DNA of 45,205 nt from GWB1-39-12 sp964435575 (GTDB lineage Bacteria; Patescibacteriota; Microgenomatia; UBA8517). The position numbers were made by a program, and so were the translations under genes. The stretch is from positions 1 to 45,205 of the forward strand of contig CAYSZS010000006.1 in the NCBI GenBank assembly GCA_964435575.1, read 5' to 3'. The notes beneath the pieces were generated by a model, which saw only the letters and a list, made by a program, of their open reading frames with translations, was not told where the DNA came from and ran no database searches. Below, in pieces: positions 15,472 to 24,646 of the stretch. The first letter of the stretch is position 1; each line of letters begins with the position of its first letter.

Positions 15472-17777
15472 CTTACTTTGTATGCTACGGCCTGATTAAT
15501 TTCCCAAATTTTTACAATTTCGTTGCACTTGCATACGGCTTTGGGGTCTAAATCAGGTCCAACAACTATATAGTCGTATGATATTCCATCTTCAGGTTGT
15601 TTAAGAATAATTTTTGTTTCTATGTAGTTGAAAATTCCTGGACCCCAGACGGAATAGACATTCTCTTTATCTTTTAATTCCAACGCAAGAGCAGCCCTTA
15701 CATAAAAATTGAAATTGGGAGGGTTATCCAAAAATATATTTCCTCCCTTTAAGATCTCGGAAAGCTCTGAAATTGTTCCAGCCATATTTTCGCCTTTCTC
15801 ATAATACTGTTTGCTGACCTGGTAAAGCGATCCAAAATTATCTTTATATACTTTCTTAAAATAATCCTGGTTTTCCAGATCTTTTTGACGCTTTAAGGGA
15901 AATCTACCTACCTGATTATCTAAAACATACAAATATGTAATTTTTAACGCTTTCATTTCACTAGGGTTCAAAGTATTAATCACGTCTATTGCCTCAACTC
16001 CGAAGTCAGGAGTGTGAACTTTAATATCAGCAGGTGCGACCGGAACAAAAAGTCCGAAATTTTGAATCCCATGGTTAGTCAAATAAGGGTCATTCGTCTT
16101 CCACAAGAAGCCGTCAACGAAAAAGACACGTTCTTTGGGTTTGTTTGTCCTAAGCCATAGCAAAACCTTATCATCGGAAATTTTTCCGTATAGATTGTTG
16201 TATGCCGGTTTTTTCGCGTACTTATAAATAAAAACTGAGGCAAAAACTATGCTTGGAACAACAAGAACAAAAAGAAAGAGTTTTGCCAAAAGTCGTAGAA
16301 ACCTACTTTTTCCTTTCAATAGTAGAAGAGAAGACATTGAAATTATAAATACCAGATGTTGATACAACTGACTTAAAAAACGCTCATTATTTGTTGCGTA
16401 AAAAGTGTGATCGACTATAAAAAATGCAATAAAACTTCCAATAGTAGCAAAGAATAAAAGCATCACTAAATAATTTCTTTTGGATATCGCTAAAAACAAA
16501 GCAAGAGCACCCAAAACCCAGACACTCGGTAAAAACCAAAAATATGATGAGTCGGAAGAATTCCTAAGAATCGCACTTTTCAAACTTTCGTTTCTTTGCA
16601 ACAACGACTCCATGCTGGTAATAATTCGAAAGCGTGTCCCTTCTTTTGGTGGTGTTAACATTGAATCACGAAGCGCATTTCCAATTAAAAAGAAAAGAAT
16701 TATGAAAATAATTGTTCCAAGAAAAAAACTAGTAAATGTAGCTTTTCTAAATTTTGGTTTTAATATCATCTCTCGAATAAACCAAAATCCAATCATAAAG
16801 ACAAGGGCGGGTAAATATATTTCGTCAGAAGATGCAATTGCAACTGAAAAAGCAGCTATAATTATAGGTTTCCAATAACCCTTTACCTTCAATTTGGTAT
16901 AAATAAGATATAAAACCAATATAAACCCGAGTAAAGCTGCAGCTCTGTGATTTATATAGATCATATCTGGGAGGTTCGACATCCCGCCCAACCTATTCTT
17001 GGCATCAAGTAAAAGCGGAAGGCGTGTTACTATGTGTTCTACTTCAGGATGAAGATACTGTCGCAAGACTGATAGCAAGGGTATAAAAATCGCCCCAAAA
17101 GAAAAATATACGGTTAGAGCCGGGACAACCGACAAAATATCTCGCTTGGTAATCTTTCTAACAATCGCCCAAATCAGAAATATACCCGATAGAACAATAT
17201 ATATGGAATAAAGTGTATGAATTAACATCATATCGGCGTTTGTTAGAGCATGTATTGCTCCTTCAAAAAGGTATGTACCCTGATGGTGGTTCGCTAAAAG
17301 ATCAGGCTGCCAGGGTGAACGAAGAGGATAATTGCCGTTTGCGAATGATGTTGCAAATCCCCAATATGCAATAACATCACCACCGTATTGTGTTGTGCCC
17401 GCCAAAAAGGCAACCAAACCTGAAATAACAAAATATATCGGAAAAGATTTCAAAAAAAATCTATCAAATTTAATTTTCGGAATTTTATATTTTCGTTTTT
17501 TATAAAAAAAGATACCGAAAAGTATATAAATAATTAAAATCACTAATATCCCCGGTCTTGCTTTGAAAAAATAACTTAAAGTTCCCAAAAATATGATGAA
17601 TGAGAAGATCCCTACTGCTACTCCCAAAGGTAAAATCAAACTCCAGCGATCTTCATTGACTAAAGTTAAGGTAATTACTACACCGATTGACGTAATAAGT
17701 AAAAATATTATTGTGATAGGTAGAATAAAATCTATATTTTCAAAAATTATCTTTAGAAAGATAGATATTGTATCCAT
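15468..17777 (-). CDS. Large GT-C-like multi-pass membrane protein
   Basis: The protein has 769 aa with about thirteen membrane segments in residues 10-515. A soluble C-terminal half starts with a segment resembling the luminal part of PMT-like enzymes (LLWLRTNKPKERVFFVDG). An acidic/aromatic loop GGDVIAYWGFA lies at about 132-142 and NHHQGTYLFEG at about 164-174. The Asp and His residues there are candidates for GT-C catalysis. I do not recognise an exact family; a lipid-linked sugar transferase is most likely, and a polymerase is possible. It heads a four-gene unit with a GT2 and two methyltransferases. A well-formed promoter lies directly before it (-35 TTGAAA, -10 TATACT), giving a leader of only about 5 nt. 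Confidence 0.72.
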   Translation of the reverse strand: MDTISIFLKIIFENIDFILPITIIFLLITSIGVVITLTLVNEDRWSLILPLGVAVGIFSFIIFLGTLSYFFKARPGILVILIIYILFGIFFYKKRKYKIPKIKFDRFFLKSFPIYFVISGLVAFLAGTTQYGGDVIAYWGFATSFANGNYPLRSPWQPDLLANHHQGTYLFEGAIHALTNADMMLIHTLYSIYIVLSGIFLIWAIVRKITKRDILSVVPALTVYFSFGAIFIPLLSVLRQYLHPEVEHIVTRLPLLLDAKNRLGGMSNLPDMIYINHRAAALLGFILVLYLIYTKLKVKGYWKPIIIAAFSVAIASSDEIYLPALVFMIGFWFIREMILKPKFRKATFTSFFLGTIIFIILFFLIGNALRDSMLTPPKEGTRFRIITSMESLLQRNESLKSAILRNSSDSSYFWFLPSVWVLGALALFLAISKRNYLVMLLFFATIGSFIAFFIVDHTFYATNNERFLSQLYQHLVFIISMSSLLLLKGKSRFLRLLAKLFLFVLVVPSIVFASVFIYKYAKKPAYNNLYGKISDDKVLLWLRTNKPKERVFFVDGFLWKTNDPYLTNHGIQNFGLFVPVAPADIKVHTPDFGVEAIDVINTLNPSEMKALKITYLYVLDNQVGRFPLKRQKDLENQDYFKKVYKDNFGSLYQVSKQYYEKGENMAGTISELSEILKGGNIFLDNPPNFNFYVRAALALELKDKENVYSVWGPGIFNYIETKIILKQPEDGISYDYIVVGPDLDPKAVCKCNEIVKIWEINQAVAYKVR

Positions 17778-17788
17778 ATGTCTGGCTA

Positions 17789-17817
17789 AGTATATGTGGT
17801 AGTATTTTAGTTTTCAA
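17789..17817 (-). promoter_or_regulatory. Sigma70-type promoter for the 17777-13281 unit
   Basis: On the minus strand TTGAAA (17817-17812) is followed by a 17-bp spacer and TATACT (17794-17789). Both boxes match consensus at 5/6. The -10 box ends 11 nt before the ATG at 17777, so the predicted leader is about 5 nt with no room for a Shine-Dalgarno site. Confidence 0.7.
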
Positions 17818-17841
17818 TTGTATTTCGTAACACTTTTTTTG

Positions 17842-17850
17842 TGGTAAAAT
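17842..17850 (+). promoter_or_regulatory. Extended -10 promoter for the DUF5667 gene
   Basis: TGGTAAAAT holds the TGn extension and TAAAAT (5/6) at 17845-17850. It ends 7 nt before the ATG at 17858, so transcription should begin at the A of the start codon. No good -35 box is visible at 16-18 bp. Confidence 0.55.
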
Positions 17851-17857
17851 TGTGATA

Positions 17858-18337
17858 ATGTTAAAAAGAATATTTACTGTTGCTTTTCTACTTCTCTTGC
17901 CGGCACATATTCTTGCGGATAGTTCCGGACTCAACTTAAATAAGGAAAAAATTAACCCTGGAAGTTCCTTATACGCGATCAAAAGATTGGCAGAAAAAAT
18001 CCATGAAAAAACAATTTTTTCTCAAGAACAAAGGGTTGCATTTCACAATCGTCTTTTAACAAAGAGAGTATCCGAGTTAAATTATTTAGTAGAAAATAAA
18101 AAAATAACTCCGATTGAACAAGCCAGTTATCGCCTCTCTGCTCAAGCCGGTGTATTTACAGACGAACTTGTAAAATTAAATAAAAAAGAGGAAAATGAAA
18201 AAACGCTCCAGTGGTTTACGCTTTACGGAAATAAATTAGGGCAGTTGCGGGATAACTTTCCGGCTAATTCTTCAAACTGGTTATTATTACAACAAAACAT
18301 AGACACTTTAAATATCCTCGCAGAAAAGATTATCTAA
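17858..18337 (+). CDS. Exported DUF5667 domain protein
   Basis: I take ATG 17858 (159 aa) over the GTG at 17852, because a -10 box ends 7 nt before the ATG. Residues 1-20 form a signal peptide (basic MLKR, hydrophobic core, then PAHILA before DSS). The mature part has NPGSSLYAIKRLAEKI followed by FSQEQRVAFHNRLLTKRVSEL. This proline-serine-leucine-tyrosine/lysine-arginine helix pattern matches the DUF5667 family. The family is exported, mostly helical and of unknown function, often in Chloroflexi, Actinobacteria and CPR genomes. It is the only gene in the window with no evident sugar link. It is transcribed alone and divergently from the GT-C-like gene, and its 3' end is 4 bp from the convergent gene. 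Confidence 0.72.
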   Translation: MLKRIFTVAFLLLLPAHILADSSGLNLNKEKINPGSSLYAIKRLAEKIHEKTIFSQEQRVAFHNRLLTKRVSELNYLVENKKITPIEQASYRLSAQAGVFTDELVKLNKKEENEKTLQWFTLYGNKLGQLRDNFPANSSNWLLLQQNIDTLNILAEKII

Positions 18338-18341
18338 AAAT

Positions 18342-20165
18342 TTAAAGAGCAAATTTTCCTAACTCATCTCGTATAAAAGCATCATTCCTAATGACCATAT
18401 CACCTCTCAACTCAAATCCGTATACATCTTCCAATTTTAAGTTATCTTTAATTGCAGGACCCCAGACTCTGACTCCATAACTTGGGTCTTTAAAAACTTC
18501 TATAACTTGACCCAGCTCATGTACACCTAAAAACACCACCAAGTGTTTTCTATTATTTATTTTATGCTCAAGTGCATATCTGTACCATCCTCCAAATCCT
18601 ATCACCCCTTGGTATTTATCTTTATTATCATATCCAAAGACAAAAATCCGTATCCGACCCGTATCGGAAATATCGGATGAAGCAATGTTTAATGACTGCC
18701 AGACAGCGGATACATATGTATTCAATCTATAAGGCGAGGATTCAAAGAAATAGGTATCGCCTCGAATGTTTGAGAAGACTTTAATAAGAAGTATTAAAAC
18801 AATTAAAACTACAACGAGAAATTTTTTCTTTGCGATTGTAAATGTGCTAAATAAACTGAAAACGATCAGCATCTGTGAACCGGCGGAAGGCAAAGTCATA
18901 TACCGTGAGTATGACTCTATTGTTGTATGAGAAGTGTAAAGAACATGCGGGGCAACCAAAAAGCTAAACGGCCACAACAGGAGAAAAGTAAGTATAGTCC
19001 ATATTTCGGTCTTCTTCGTGTAAAACGCTAGGGCAATTAAATCCACGAACAATGCAAAAACCGCACCTCCTAAAAGTACCTCACCCCCCTGAAGACCCAA
19101 ACCCTGTGGAAAACCCTTTTGTATAAAAAATAAAAGACCAAGCCAAAAAAACCAAATAACAAAAAATATCCAAAATCCCTTTTTGACCTTTTTATAGCAA
19201 AGGAAATTAATAATTATAATTGGAATTGTCCAAAAGATTAATTCGGGGAAGCCAAAACAGATGTCAAAAAGCACAGTCTTAGCCAAGTAGTTCTTTTCGA
19301 ATACATACAAAGGAAATAGAGAGTTAAAAAAGGATCCAAAAGGAAAAAGTACGACTTTATAAATATTTTCGCTACTTTGATGTATAAAATCAAACAGGCC
19401 AGCATTTACCCGAGCAGAAGCTAAAATACCAACATTACCAAAAAGTCCTAATTTCCCAAGAAGGAAAAATACGGAAATAACTATTAAGCTACGTAACAAA
19501 GCATATTTTATTTTGGTAGATTTGGAAAACAGTAAAAGTATTTCGAGAATCGGATAAAGAATAAGAAGTCCGTGCATTCTGACTACCGCTAAAGTAATTG
19601 CTGCGGAAAATAAAATATATGCAGCGACTATTTTTCGTGTGATAAACGTTTGACTGCCTATTTCCTGAAAAATGAGAGTGAATCCGAAGTTCATAATTGC
19701 CAACGAAAGATAATTAACTGAATTGTGAACCCAATTTGTTGACTCTATACCTGCAAATGAAATAATAAAAAGAAAAGCACCCAGAAAAGCAATAATTTTC
19801 TTTTTTGAAAGTTTAAGAATAAGAAAATAGATCGATAATGATGCAACAAACCTCAGGAAAAACGAAGCATAAAAATAGTATCGTGGTTCAAATCCGAAAG
19901 TTTTATTAATAAGCTCCATAAATATTGCCTGGCCTCCGTAAGCAGAGAAAAAGATACCTAATGGATCACCTGCAAACTTATGTTCTAATGTATAAAACAT
20001 TAGCATCCAATCATCTCCCCAAAGTGAGAATTGGAAGAACGTTCTGAATACCAATAGTCCAATCGCGAATATTGAAATCAATAAAAGAAGATGACTTATA
20101 TTCTGGGAAGAAATTCTTTTAGTGGAAAGGTTCGGATGATTTTTTTGAACCAAATTGTTTAACAT
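18342..20165 (-). CDS. GT-C-type multi-pass membrane protein (DD-motif family)
   Basis: The protein has 607 aa with about eleven membrane segments from residue 25 to about 470, then a soluble C-terminal domain. FSLWGDDWMLMFYT places Asp51-Asp52 in the first outer loop, as in 20187-21743 (RDDW) and 3349-4857 (HDDF). The region after the motif is also alike in all three. The C-terminal domain (RIRIFVFGYDN and GWYRYALEHK) is of unknown function. It should be an outer-face sugar transferase using a polyprenyl-linked donor. It lies 21 bp after its paralogue, third in a unit that starts with a methyltransferase at 22693. No Shine-Dalgarno site is visible; a 6-bp-stem inverted repeat lies just before the start codon. 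Confidence 0.74.
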   Translation of the reverse strand: MLNNLVQKNHPNLSTKRISSQNISHLLLLISIFAIGLLVFRTFFQFSLWGDDWMLMFYTLEHKFAGDPLGIFFSAYGGQAIFMELINKTFGFEPRYYFYASFFLRFVASLSIYFLILKLSKKKIIAFLGAFLFIISFAGIESTNWVHNSVNYLSLAIMNFGFTLIFQEIGSQTFITRKIVAAYILFSAAITLAVVRMHGLLILYPILEILLLFSKSTKIKYALLRSLIVISVFFLLGKLGLFGNVGILASARVNAGLFDFIHQSSENIYKVVLFPFGSFFNSLFPLYVFEKNYLAKTVLFDICFGFPELIFWTIPIIIINFLCYKKVKKGFWIFFVIWFFWLGLLFFIQKGFPQGLGLQGGEVLLGGAVFALFVDLIALAFYTKKTEIWTILTFLLLWPFSFLVAPHVLYTSHTTIESYSRYMTLPSAGSQMLIVFSLFSTFTIAKKKFLVVVLIVLILLIKVFSNIRGDTYFFESSPYRLNTYVSAVWQSLNIASSDISDTGRIRIFVFGYDNKDKYQGVIGFGGWYRYALEHKINNRKHLVVFLGVHELGQVIEVFKDPSYGVRVWGPAIKDNLKLEDVYGFELRGDMVIRNDAFIRDELGKFAL

Positions 20166-20166
20166 T

Positions 20167-20183
20167 GATAAACACGATTTATC
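20167..20183. repeat. Inverted repeat just before the start codon of 18342-20165
   Basis: GATAAA (20167-20172) and TTTATC (20178-20183) form a perfect 6-bp stem with a 5-nt loop. It occupies most of the 21-bp gap between two cotranscribed genes and ends 1 nt from the ATG. It could shield the start codon or tune the ratio of the two proteins. It is AT-rich and weak, and no T-run follows, so it is not a terminator. Confidence 0.4.
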
Positions 20184-20186
20184 TTA

Positions 20187-21743
20187 TTATTTCAAATAGT
20201 CACAATTAAGCTGTCTTTTTACATCTTCTCTAACACTCCCTGAAGTATTTATAAGCATCCCTTTATCATCAAGGTGCCATGCATAGACATGTGACAAAGG
20301 AACTTTATTCTCCTGGATTATCCAGTAATTAAGTGCCGGTCTTTTGACTCCTTCTTTACAGAGCAGATTTTTTATTAACTCTATATCTCCTGTCGCAATA
20401 GGCAGATCTTTCTCCTCTGTTATACCTCTTTTAAAAGCAAACATAGGAACACCACCCATGTCAAAGACCTCAGCTCTTAGCTGTCCTCCAAGAAAAAGAA
20501 ATATAAAATCTTTCTGCCCCAGGGGAACATCCTTATCTAACCTATTTATAATGGCTTGGGTTCTAGTGAATGATCTGTATTCATTCTGGCGAATTAAAAT
20601 TCTATTAGAATTAAAGATACTGGCAGCTACAAAAACAAGTACTAGAATTCTTTGAGCTTTATAGCGTAATCCTGATATAAAAATCGCCAATACTCCTACC
20701 AGTCCCAACCCTGACAAAGTAAGGTATCTATGAGAAACACCAACCATCATGTATTTAGAAGTTAGCCAATTGGGGAAGTAAGTGATGAACATAAGTGCAA
20801 ATAGGAGGAAGTAAACTCTAAGTTTCTTTATCCGAAAGAAAGTAAACAAAATGGAAATAAATATTAAAATAGCAAGAAATACTATTCCGCCTGCGATTAA
20901 TATCCGGGAACTCTCTGACTGAGAAACCGATTCAGGAAATGGTATCAACCAACCCAATGACAGACTTCCCAGAGAAGTTAATAATGCTTTTATATCGGTC
21001 CAGCTTGTTTTTATTGGCGGCGAGCCGAACATAACCATGTAGTTACGGATATATAAAAATATGGGGGTAAGCACTAAAAGATTTCGAATCTTCAGTAAGA
21101 CGCTTTTCTTACTTAATTTTTCCTTACTATTCCCAACCCACACATGACTTATTTCCCATAAGGGAATGATTAAAAGTAAAGGAAGTGTCCTTAGGGGTGA
21201 AATCCAAACGCTTAGAAATAAAAAAATAAATGCACCAATTCTCTTTATCGACAAAAATTTACTTGAAGAGTTTACCCAAAAATAAAATCCTGGGGCAAAA
21301 AATACTATTATCATGGGTGATGTATGGGAACTTACACCAACTATCGACTCGATTCCAATTGCGGACGGCGCATACAAAATTCCAGCCAAATAAGCGATTG
21401 TTTTCGACCTTGTCATTACATACATTATCAATGCTAAGGCCAAGGAGTTTAGAAGTCTTAAAATCAATCCCCACAATTGCCACAAAAAAGGGTTCATCCC
21501 AAATACCTTGAGCCCAATAAATTCTTCTATTGCTGCTCCGGGGTGCATTATGAAAACTGTTGATTTACTGAGAAATAGCTGGGGGTAATTTATGGCATAC
21601 CAAAATTGAGTCCAATCATCTCTGTAAAAATGGAAACTTAGACTTTTACCTAGACTTAAGAACGCTAAAAACAATATCACGGAAAGGTAAATGATGAAAC
21701 CTTTTTTGGAAGAGAAAAATTTAACAAAGTTTTTAGATTCCAT
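20187..21743 (-). CDS. GT-C-type multi-pass membrane protein (DD-motif family)
   Basis: The protein has 518 aa with about eleven membrane segments, the first at about 15-33. FHFYRDDWTQFW puts Asp42-Asp43 in the first outer loop, followed by HPGAAIEEF, where a second acidic pair may also take part. The C-terminal 100 residues are soluble and include FIFLFLGGQLRAEVFD and NYWIIQENKVPLSHV. Sequence order and length resemble 18342-20165, so the two are likely tandem paralogues. The expected role is outer-face sugar transfer from polyprenyl phosphate; the substrate is unknown. Translation probably starts at ATG 21743-21741, since GAGGT lies 9 nt upstream. A strong hairpin separates it from the methyltransferase gene before it. 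Confidence 0.75.
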   Translation of the reverse strand: MESKNFVKFFSSKKGFIIYLSVILFLAFLSLGKSLSFHFYRDDWTQFWYAINYPQLFLSKSTVFIMHPGAAIEEFIGLKVFGMNPFLWQLWGLILRLLNSLALALIMYVMTRSKTIAYLAGILYAPSAIGIESIVGVSSHTSPMIIVFFAPGFYFWVNSSSKFLSIKRIGAFIFLFLSVWISPLRTLPLLLIIPLWEISHVWVGNSKEKLSKKSVLLKIRNLLVLTPIFLYIRNYMVMFGSPPIKTSWTDIKALLTSLGSLSLGWLIPFPESVSQSESSRILIAGGIVFLAILIFISILFTFFRIKKLRVYFLLFALMFITYFPNWLTSKYMMVGVSHRYLTLSGLGLVGVLAIFISGLRYKAQRILVLVFVAASIFNSNRILIRQNEYRSFTRTQAIINRLDKDVPLGQKDFIFLFLGGQLRAEVFDMGGVPMFAFKRGITEEKDLPIATGDIELIKNLLCKEGVKRPALNYWIIQENKVPLSHVYAWHLDDKGMLINTSGSVREDVKRQLNCDYLK

Positions 21744-21752
21744 TTAAGTTTA

Positions 21753-21757
21753 ACCTC
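21753..21757 (-). promoter_or_regulatory. Shine-Dalgarno site for 20187-21743
   Basis: GAGGT on the minus strand lies 9 nt before the ATG at 21743-21741 and supports that start. It shows that genes inside units can use ribosome binding sites although genes at unit heads do not. Confidence 0.6.
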
Positions 21758-21772
21758 GCAGCTACTCTCCCA

Positions 21773-21796
21773 CTTCGATGATTCAAATCGTCGAAG
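21773..21796. repeat. Hairpin directly after the stop codon of 21797-22693
   Basis: A 10-bp stem (21773-21782 with 21787-21796) encloses a 4-nt loop; one pair is T-G on the plus strand and an A-C mismatch in the transcribed minus-strand RNA. The right arm abuts the stop codon of the methyltransferase. No T-run follows, so full termination is unlikely; partial termination or protection of the upstream message is possible. Confidence 0.5.
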
Positions 21797-22693
21797 TTAT
21801 TTATATGCAACTATTCCGATGTTTCCCGCCGAAAGAGAAAGAGGCAAGGAATCAGTTTTAGTTAGCTTTAATAATTTGAGTATTGATTCTTTTATTTTCT
21901 TAGGAAATGGGGTCATTCTAAACCAATACTTTAAAGGGTACCTGTTTTTTATATCAATAACCTGAATTTTTCTGAATTTATTTTTCTTAAATATTTTTAC
22001 TAATGTCTTCGGGTTAAACAAATATACATGCTCGATATCAAAAATGGGCGATTTCTCTCCAAATAATTTCACCGATAAACCATCGGTATTGTGCACAATG
22101 AAAAAGCAGGTTCCACCTTTCTTTAAAAGCGAGCGAGTAATTTTCAAAAACTCATTTGGGTCTGTAACATGATCTAAGGTATGGAAGCAGCAAATTATAT
22201 CAAAAGAATTGATTTTAAAAAGACCTTTTCTCAAAATATCGATTTTTATTCTTTTCTGTAGATCTTTTGGGGCCTTTTTAACACTTGCTTTACCTGGCTC
22301 TATTCCATAAACATGCTTTATTCCTATCTCTTGGGCTTTCTCTAAAAAAAATCCATTTCCACACCCAACGTCTAGCAGTTTTAATTTTGATCTGCCAGTC
22401 TTGGGTAATAATTTCTCAAGATAAAAGGTGTAAGTTTTACCTACATATTCTGATTCCTGAGAGTAATGAAAATCGCTTTTAAGGTAAAGTGCAGTAATCT
22501 TTTTTTCTTCTAAAATTGGATTGGAAAATATGAGACCGCAGCGCAGACATTTTACGAATCGATAGTGAATTCTGTCCGGAGTCCGCCTTGCGGAAAAAGT
22601 TGCGAAATTGATCTTTTTTACGTCAAAATTTTCTTTATACAGGTCTTGTAGTTTTTCTTTCTTTCCGCAAATTGCACAATGAATTGCAAGCAT
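21797..22693 (-). CDS. Zinc-ribbon SAM-dependent methyltransferase
   Basis: The protein has 298 aa. An N-terminal zinc ribbon is shown by CAICG (Cys6, Cys9) and CLRCG (Cys49, Cys52). The methyltransferase core follows: KLLDVGCGNGFFL (about 108-120), VYGIEPG, and FDIICCFHTLDHV. LKKGGTCFFIVHNTDG is a typical late strand. This layout occurs in sugar C- and O-methyltransferases and in other small-molecule methyltransferases of surface glycan clusters. It is the first gene of the 22693-18342 unit. A perfect TATAAT ends 7 nt before its ATG, so the mRNA should be leaderless. The substrate is unknown, probably a nucleotide sugar or lipid-linked glycan. Confidence 0.88.
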   Translation of the reverse strand: MLAIHCAICGKKEKLQDLYKENFDVKKINFATFSARRTPDRIHYRFVKCLRCGLIFSNPILEEKKITALYLKSDFHYSQESEYVGKTYTFYLEKLLPKTGRSKLKLLDVGCGNGFFLEKAQEIGIKHVYGIEPGKASVKKAPKDLQKRIKIDILRKGLFKINSFDIICCFHTLDHVTDPNEFLKITRSLLKKGGTCFFIVHNTDGLSVKLFGEKSPIFDIEHVYLFNPKTLVKIFKKNKFRKIQVIDIKNRYPLKYWFRMTPFPKKIKESILKLLKLTKTDSLPLSLSAGNIGIVAYK

Positions 22694-22700
22694 ATTTTGA

Positions 22701-22706
22701 ATTATA
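22701..22706 (-). promoter_or_regulatory. Consensus -10 box for the 22693-18342 unit
   Basis: TATAAT on the minus strand (22706-22701) ends 7 nt before the ATG at 22693, predicting transcription start at the start codon. I see no convincing -35 box at 16-18 bp. The gap to the upstream gene is 52 bp. Confidence 0.55.
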
Positions 22707-22745
22707 CATCTCTCTTTGCTAAAAATTTATAGTAAATACTTACAG

Positions 22746-23705
22746 CTATTTTTTAGAAGATAAAGAGGGTTTATTAAGAATACTTTTGACAACATACATG
22801 GGTCTTTGTTTCACTTCTTCAAAAATTTTAGCAACGTACTCCCCAAGTATACTTAAAGCTAAAAGCTGAATACCACCCAAAAATAAAATTAAGATAATAA
22901 TGGTAGATACTCCATGAGGAGTACTAGGAAAGATTAATTTCATTGCAATTTGAAAAACAATACCGACAAAGGCAAGAAAGACAATCGCTAGTGAAAGATA
23001 CATTATAAATTCCAGCGGAACATAGGAAAAAGCGAAAATTCCTTTTCTTGCCCAGGCAATATTTCGTCTCCAATTATTTGTAGATTTTCCAAACATTCTT
23101 TCCGGTCTCTTATACGGTATCCCCGTCTGTTTAAACCCTGCCCAAGCCCGAAGCCCTCTTATAAACCTGTCGCGTTCTGGCATTAAATTAAGTACATCAA
23201 CAACTTTTCTATCAATTAATGAAAAATCTCCAGCGTCAACAGGAATATCGATATACGAGAGAGCCTTAAACATTCGATAAAAAATCTTTGGTCCTATTTG
23301 AAGAATTGGAGATGCCTCTCTTTTAATCCTTACGCCATAAATCACATCAAAACCTTTAAGCCATTTTTTATAAAATTTCTCAATCATCTCTGGAGGATCT
23401 TGTAAATCTCCATCTAACAAAACTACGGCGTCCCCTGTTGCTATCTTCATCCCGCTGGTAAAAGCCATTTGAGAACTGAAATTCCGAGAGTGGTTAACTA
23501 CAATTACCTTTTTATCCTTTTTTGCCAACTTTTCCAATATTTCTTCGGCATTATCCGGACTTCCGTCGTTAACGAAAATAATTTCGTAATCAACCCCAAT
23601 TCTCTTGAAAGTTTTTGTAAGCCTTTTGTGCATAAAAGGTATCGTAGGAGCATCTCTATATAAAGTTACTACCGCAGAGATTTTTCTTCGTTTACTTTTT
23701 AGCAT
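22746..23705 (-). CDS. Polyprenyl-phosphate glycosyltransferase (ArnC/GtrB-like GT2)
   Basis: The protein has 319 aa. The GT2 core shows IFVNDGSPDN (43-52), NHSRNFSSQMAFTSG (about 71-85) and LLDGDLQDPPE (96-106), the typical metal-binding block of this group. DAGDFSLIDRKV and RDRFIRGLRAW are the later conserved blocks. Two C-terminal membrane helices at about 235-258 and 267-290 precede LGEYVAKIFEEVKQRP, the hallmark tail of ArnC/GtrB/DPM enzymes. It transfers a sugar from a nucleotide donor to undecaprenyl phosphate on the inner face, feeding GT-C enzymes outside. It follows the epimerase gene with a 14-bp overlap, so that enzyme probably makes its donor sugar. Confidence 0.94.
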   Translation of the reverse strand: MLKSKRRKISAVVTLYRDAPTIPFMHKRLTKTFKRIGVDYEIIFVNDGSPDNAEEILEKLAKKDKKVIVVNHSRNFSSQMAFTSGMKIATGDAVVLLDGDLQDPPEMIEKFYKKWLKGFDVIYGVRIKREASPILQIGPKIFYRMFKALSYIDIPVDAGDFSLIDRKVVDVLNLMPERDRFIRGLRAWAGFKQTGIPYKRPERMFGKSTNNWRRNIAWARKGIFAFSYVPLEFIMYLSLAIVFLAFVGIVFQIAMKLIFPSTPHGVSTIIILILFLGGIQLLALSILGEYVAKIFEEVKQRPMYVVKSILNKPSLSSKK

Positions 23706-24645
23706 AAAGATTTTTATTTGACTTAAACCATGTTATGGTCTCTGACAATCCATCCTCAAGGATGTACCTTTGTTTCCATTTTAAAATATTTTTAGCAAGT
23801 TTATTATCCCCAACCCAATAATTAGTATCCCAGGGACGGGGTTTGTAAGTCCCAATCTTAATACTTGATTTTGATTTTGCAAGTCTAACTACTATTTTTG
23901 CAGTTTTTTCTATTGAAGTCTGATTTCCTGAACAAATATTAAAAATCCTTTGATGAAACTTTTTAAGTTTCAGACAAGCTAAAAAGGCATCAACCACATC
24001 TTCGACATAAACAAAGTCTCTTTTTGGACCCCTTATCACATTGATATCATCTCCATTAATTGCGTTAAGTATTGCAGTAGGAACGAACCTTCCTGATTCC
24101 TCATACGGTCCGTAAATTGAAAACAATCTCAAAGTGACTATAGGGCGATTATTTAAAAGTCCGTAAGTATTACAGATGTGGGTTGCCGATGCTTTGGTTG
24201 CCGCATAATGACTCGCTGGTTCCAAAAAATCAGTTTCTTTCATTGGTTTTTTCTTGTAGCCATATTCAGAGGAACTTCCTGTGTTAACAAAAAGTTGGTA
24301 ATTTACTGTCTCCAACGCTAAAAGAAGATTTGTCGTTCCAATAACATTAGTTGCTACTGCCTTCTCTAAAGAATTCTGTGCCGGGTAAGCTCCATATGCT
24401 GCCAGATGAAAAATGACATTTGGCTTTACTTTCTCAACTTCTTTTTTTAACTTTTCACTTTGTGTAAGGTCAACCTCTAATACTTTTACTCTATCCAGAA
24501 TATCTTTTATTCTCCAAGTATTAGCTCTTTGTCTTAAAATAACAAACGGTTTTGCTTTCGGATATTTATTTAAAATTCTCCTTAAAAGTACCGAACCGAC
24601 AAATCCACTCGCACCGGTAATTAATATCTTTTTCCCGTTCAGCAT
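23692..24645 (-). CDS. NAD-dependent nucleotide-sugar epimerase/dehydratase (extended SDR)
   Basis: The protein has 317 aa, the usual size. The NAD-binding loop is TGASGFVG (about 9-16), followed by HLAAYGA (about 80-86). The catalytic set is the TGSSSEYG serine block (122-129) and HYAATK with Tyr147 and Lys151. RLFSIYGPYE and DFVYVEDVVDAF are typical of UDP-glucose epimerase, GDP-mannose dehydratase and dTDP-glucose dehydratase relatives. It makes or changes a nucleotide sugar in the cytoplasm; which one cannot be told from sequence. The next gene loads a sugar on undecaprenyl phosphate, a natural partner. It lies 1 bp after the HD/phosphatase fusion gene. Confidence 0.93.
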   Translation of the reverse strand: MLNGKKILITGASGFVGSVLLRRILNKYPKAKPFVILRQRANTWRIKDILDRVKVLEVDLTQSEKLKKEVEKVKPNVIFHLAAYGAYPAQNSLEKAVATNVIGTTNLLLALETVNYQLFVNTGSSSEYGYKKKPMKETDFLEPASHYAATKASATHICNTYGLLNNRPIVTLRLFSIYGPYEESGRFVPTAILNAINGDDINVIRGPKRDFVYVEDVVDAFLACLKLKKFHQRIFNICSGNQTSIEKTAKIVVRLAKSKSSIKIGTYKPRPWDTNYWVGDNKLAKNILKWKQRYILEDGLSETITWFKSNKNLYAKK

Positions 24646-24646
24646 C

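Noticed and set aside
21773..21796. Intrinsic terminator
   Set aside because: The stem is good, but no T-run follows in the direction of transcription and the next gene has its own ribosome site within the same message.
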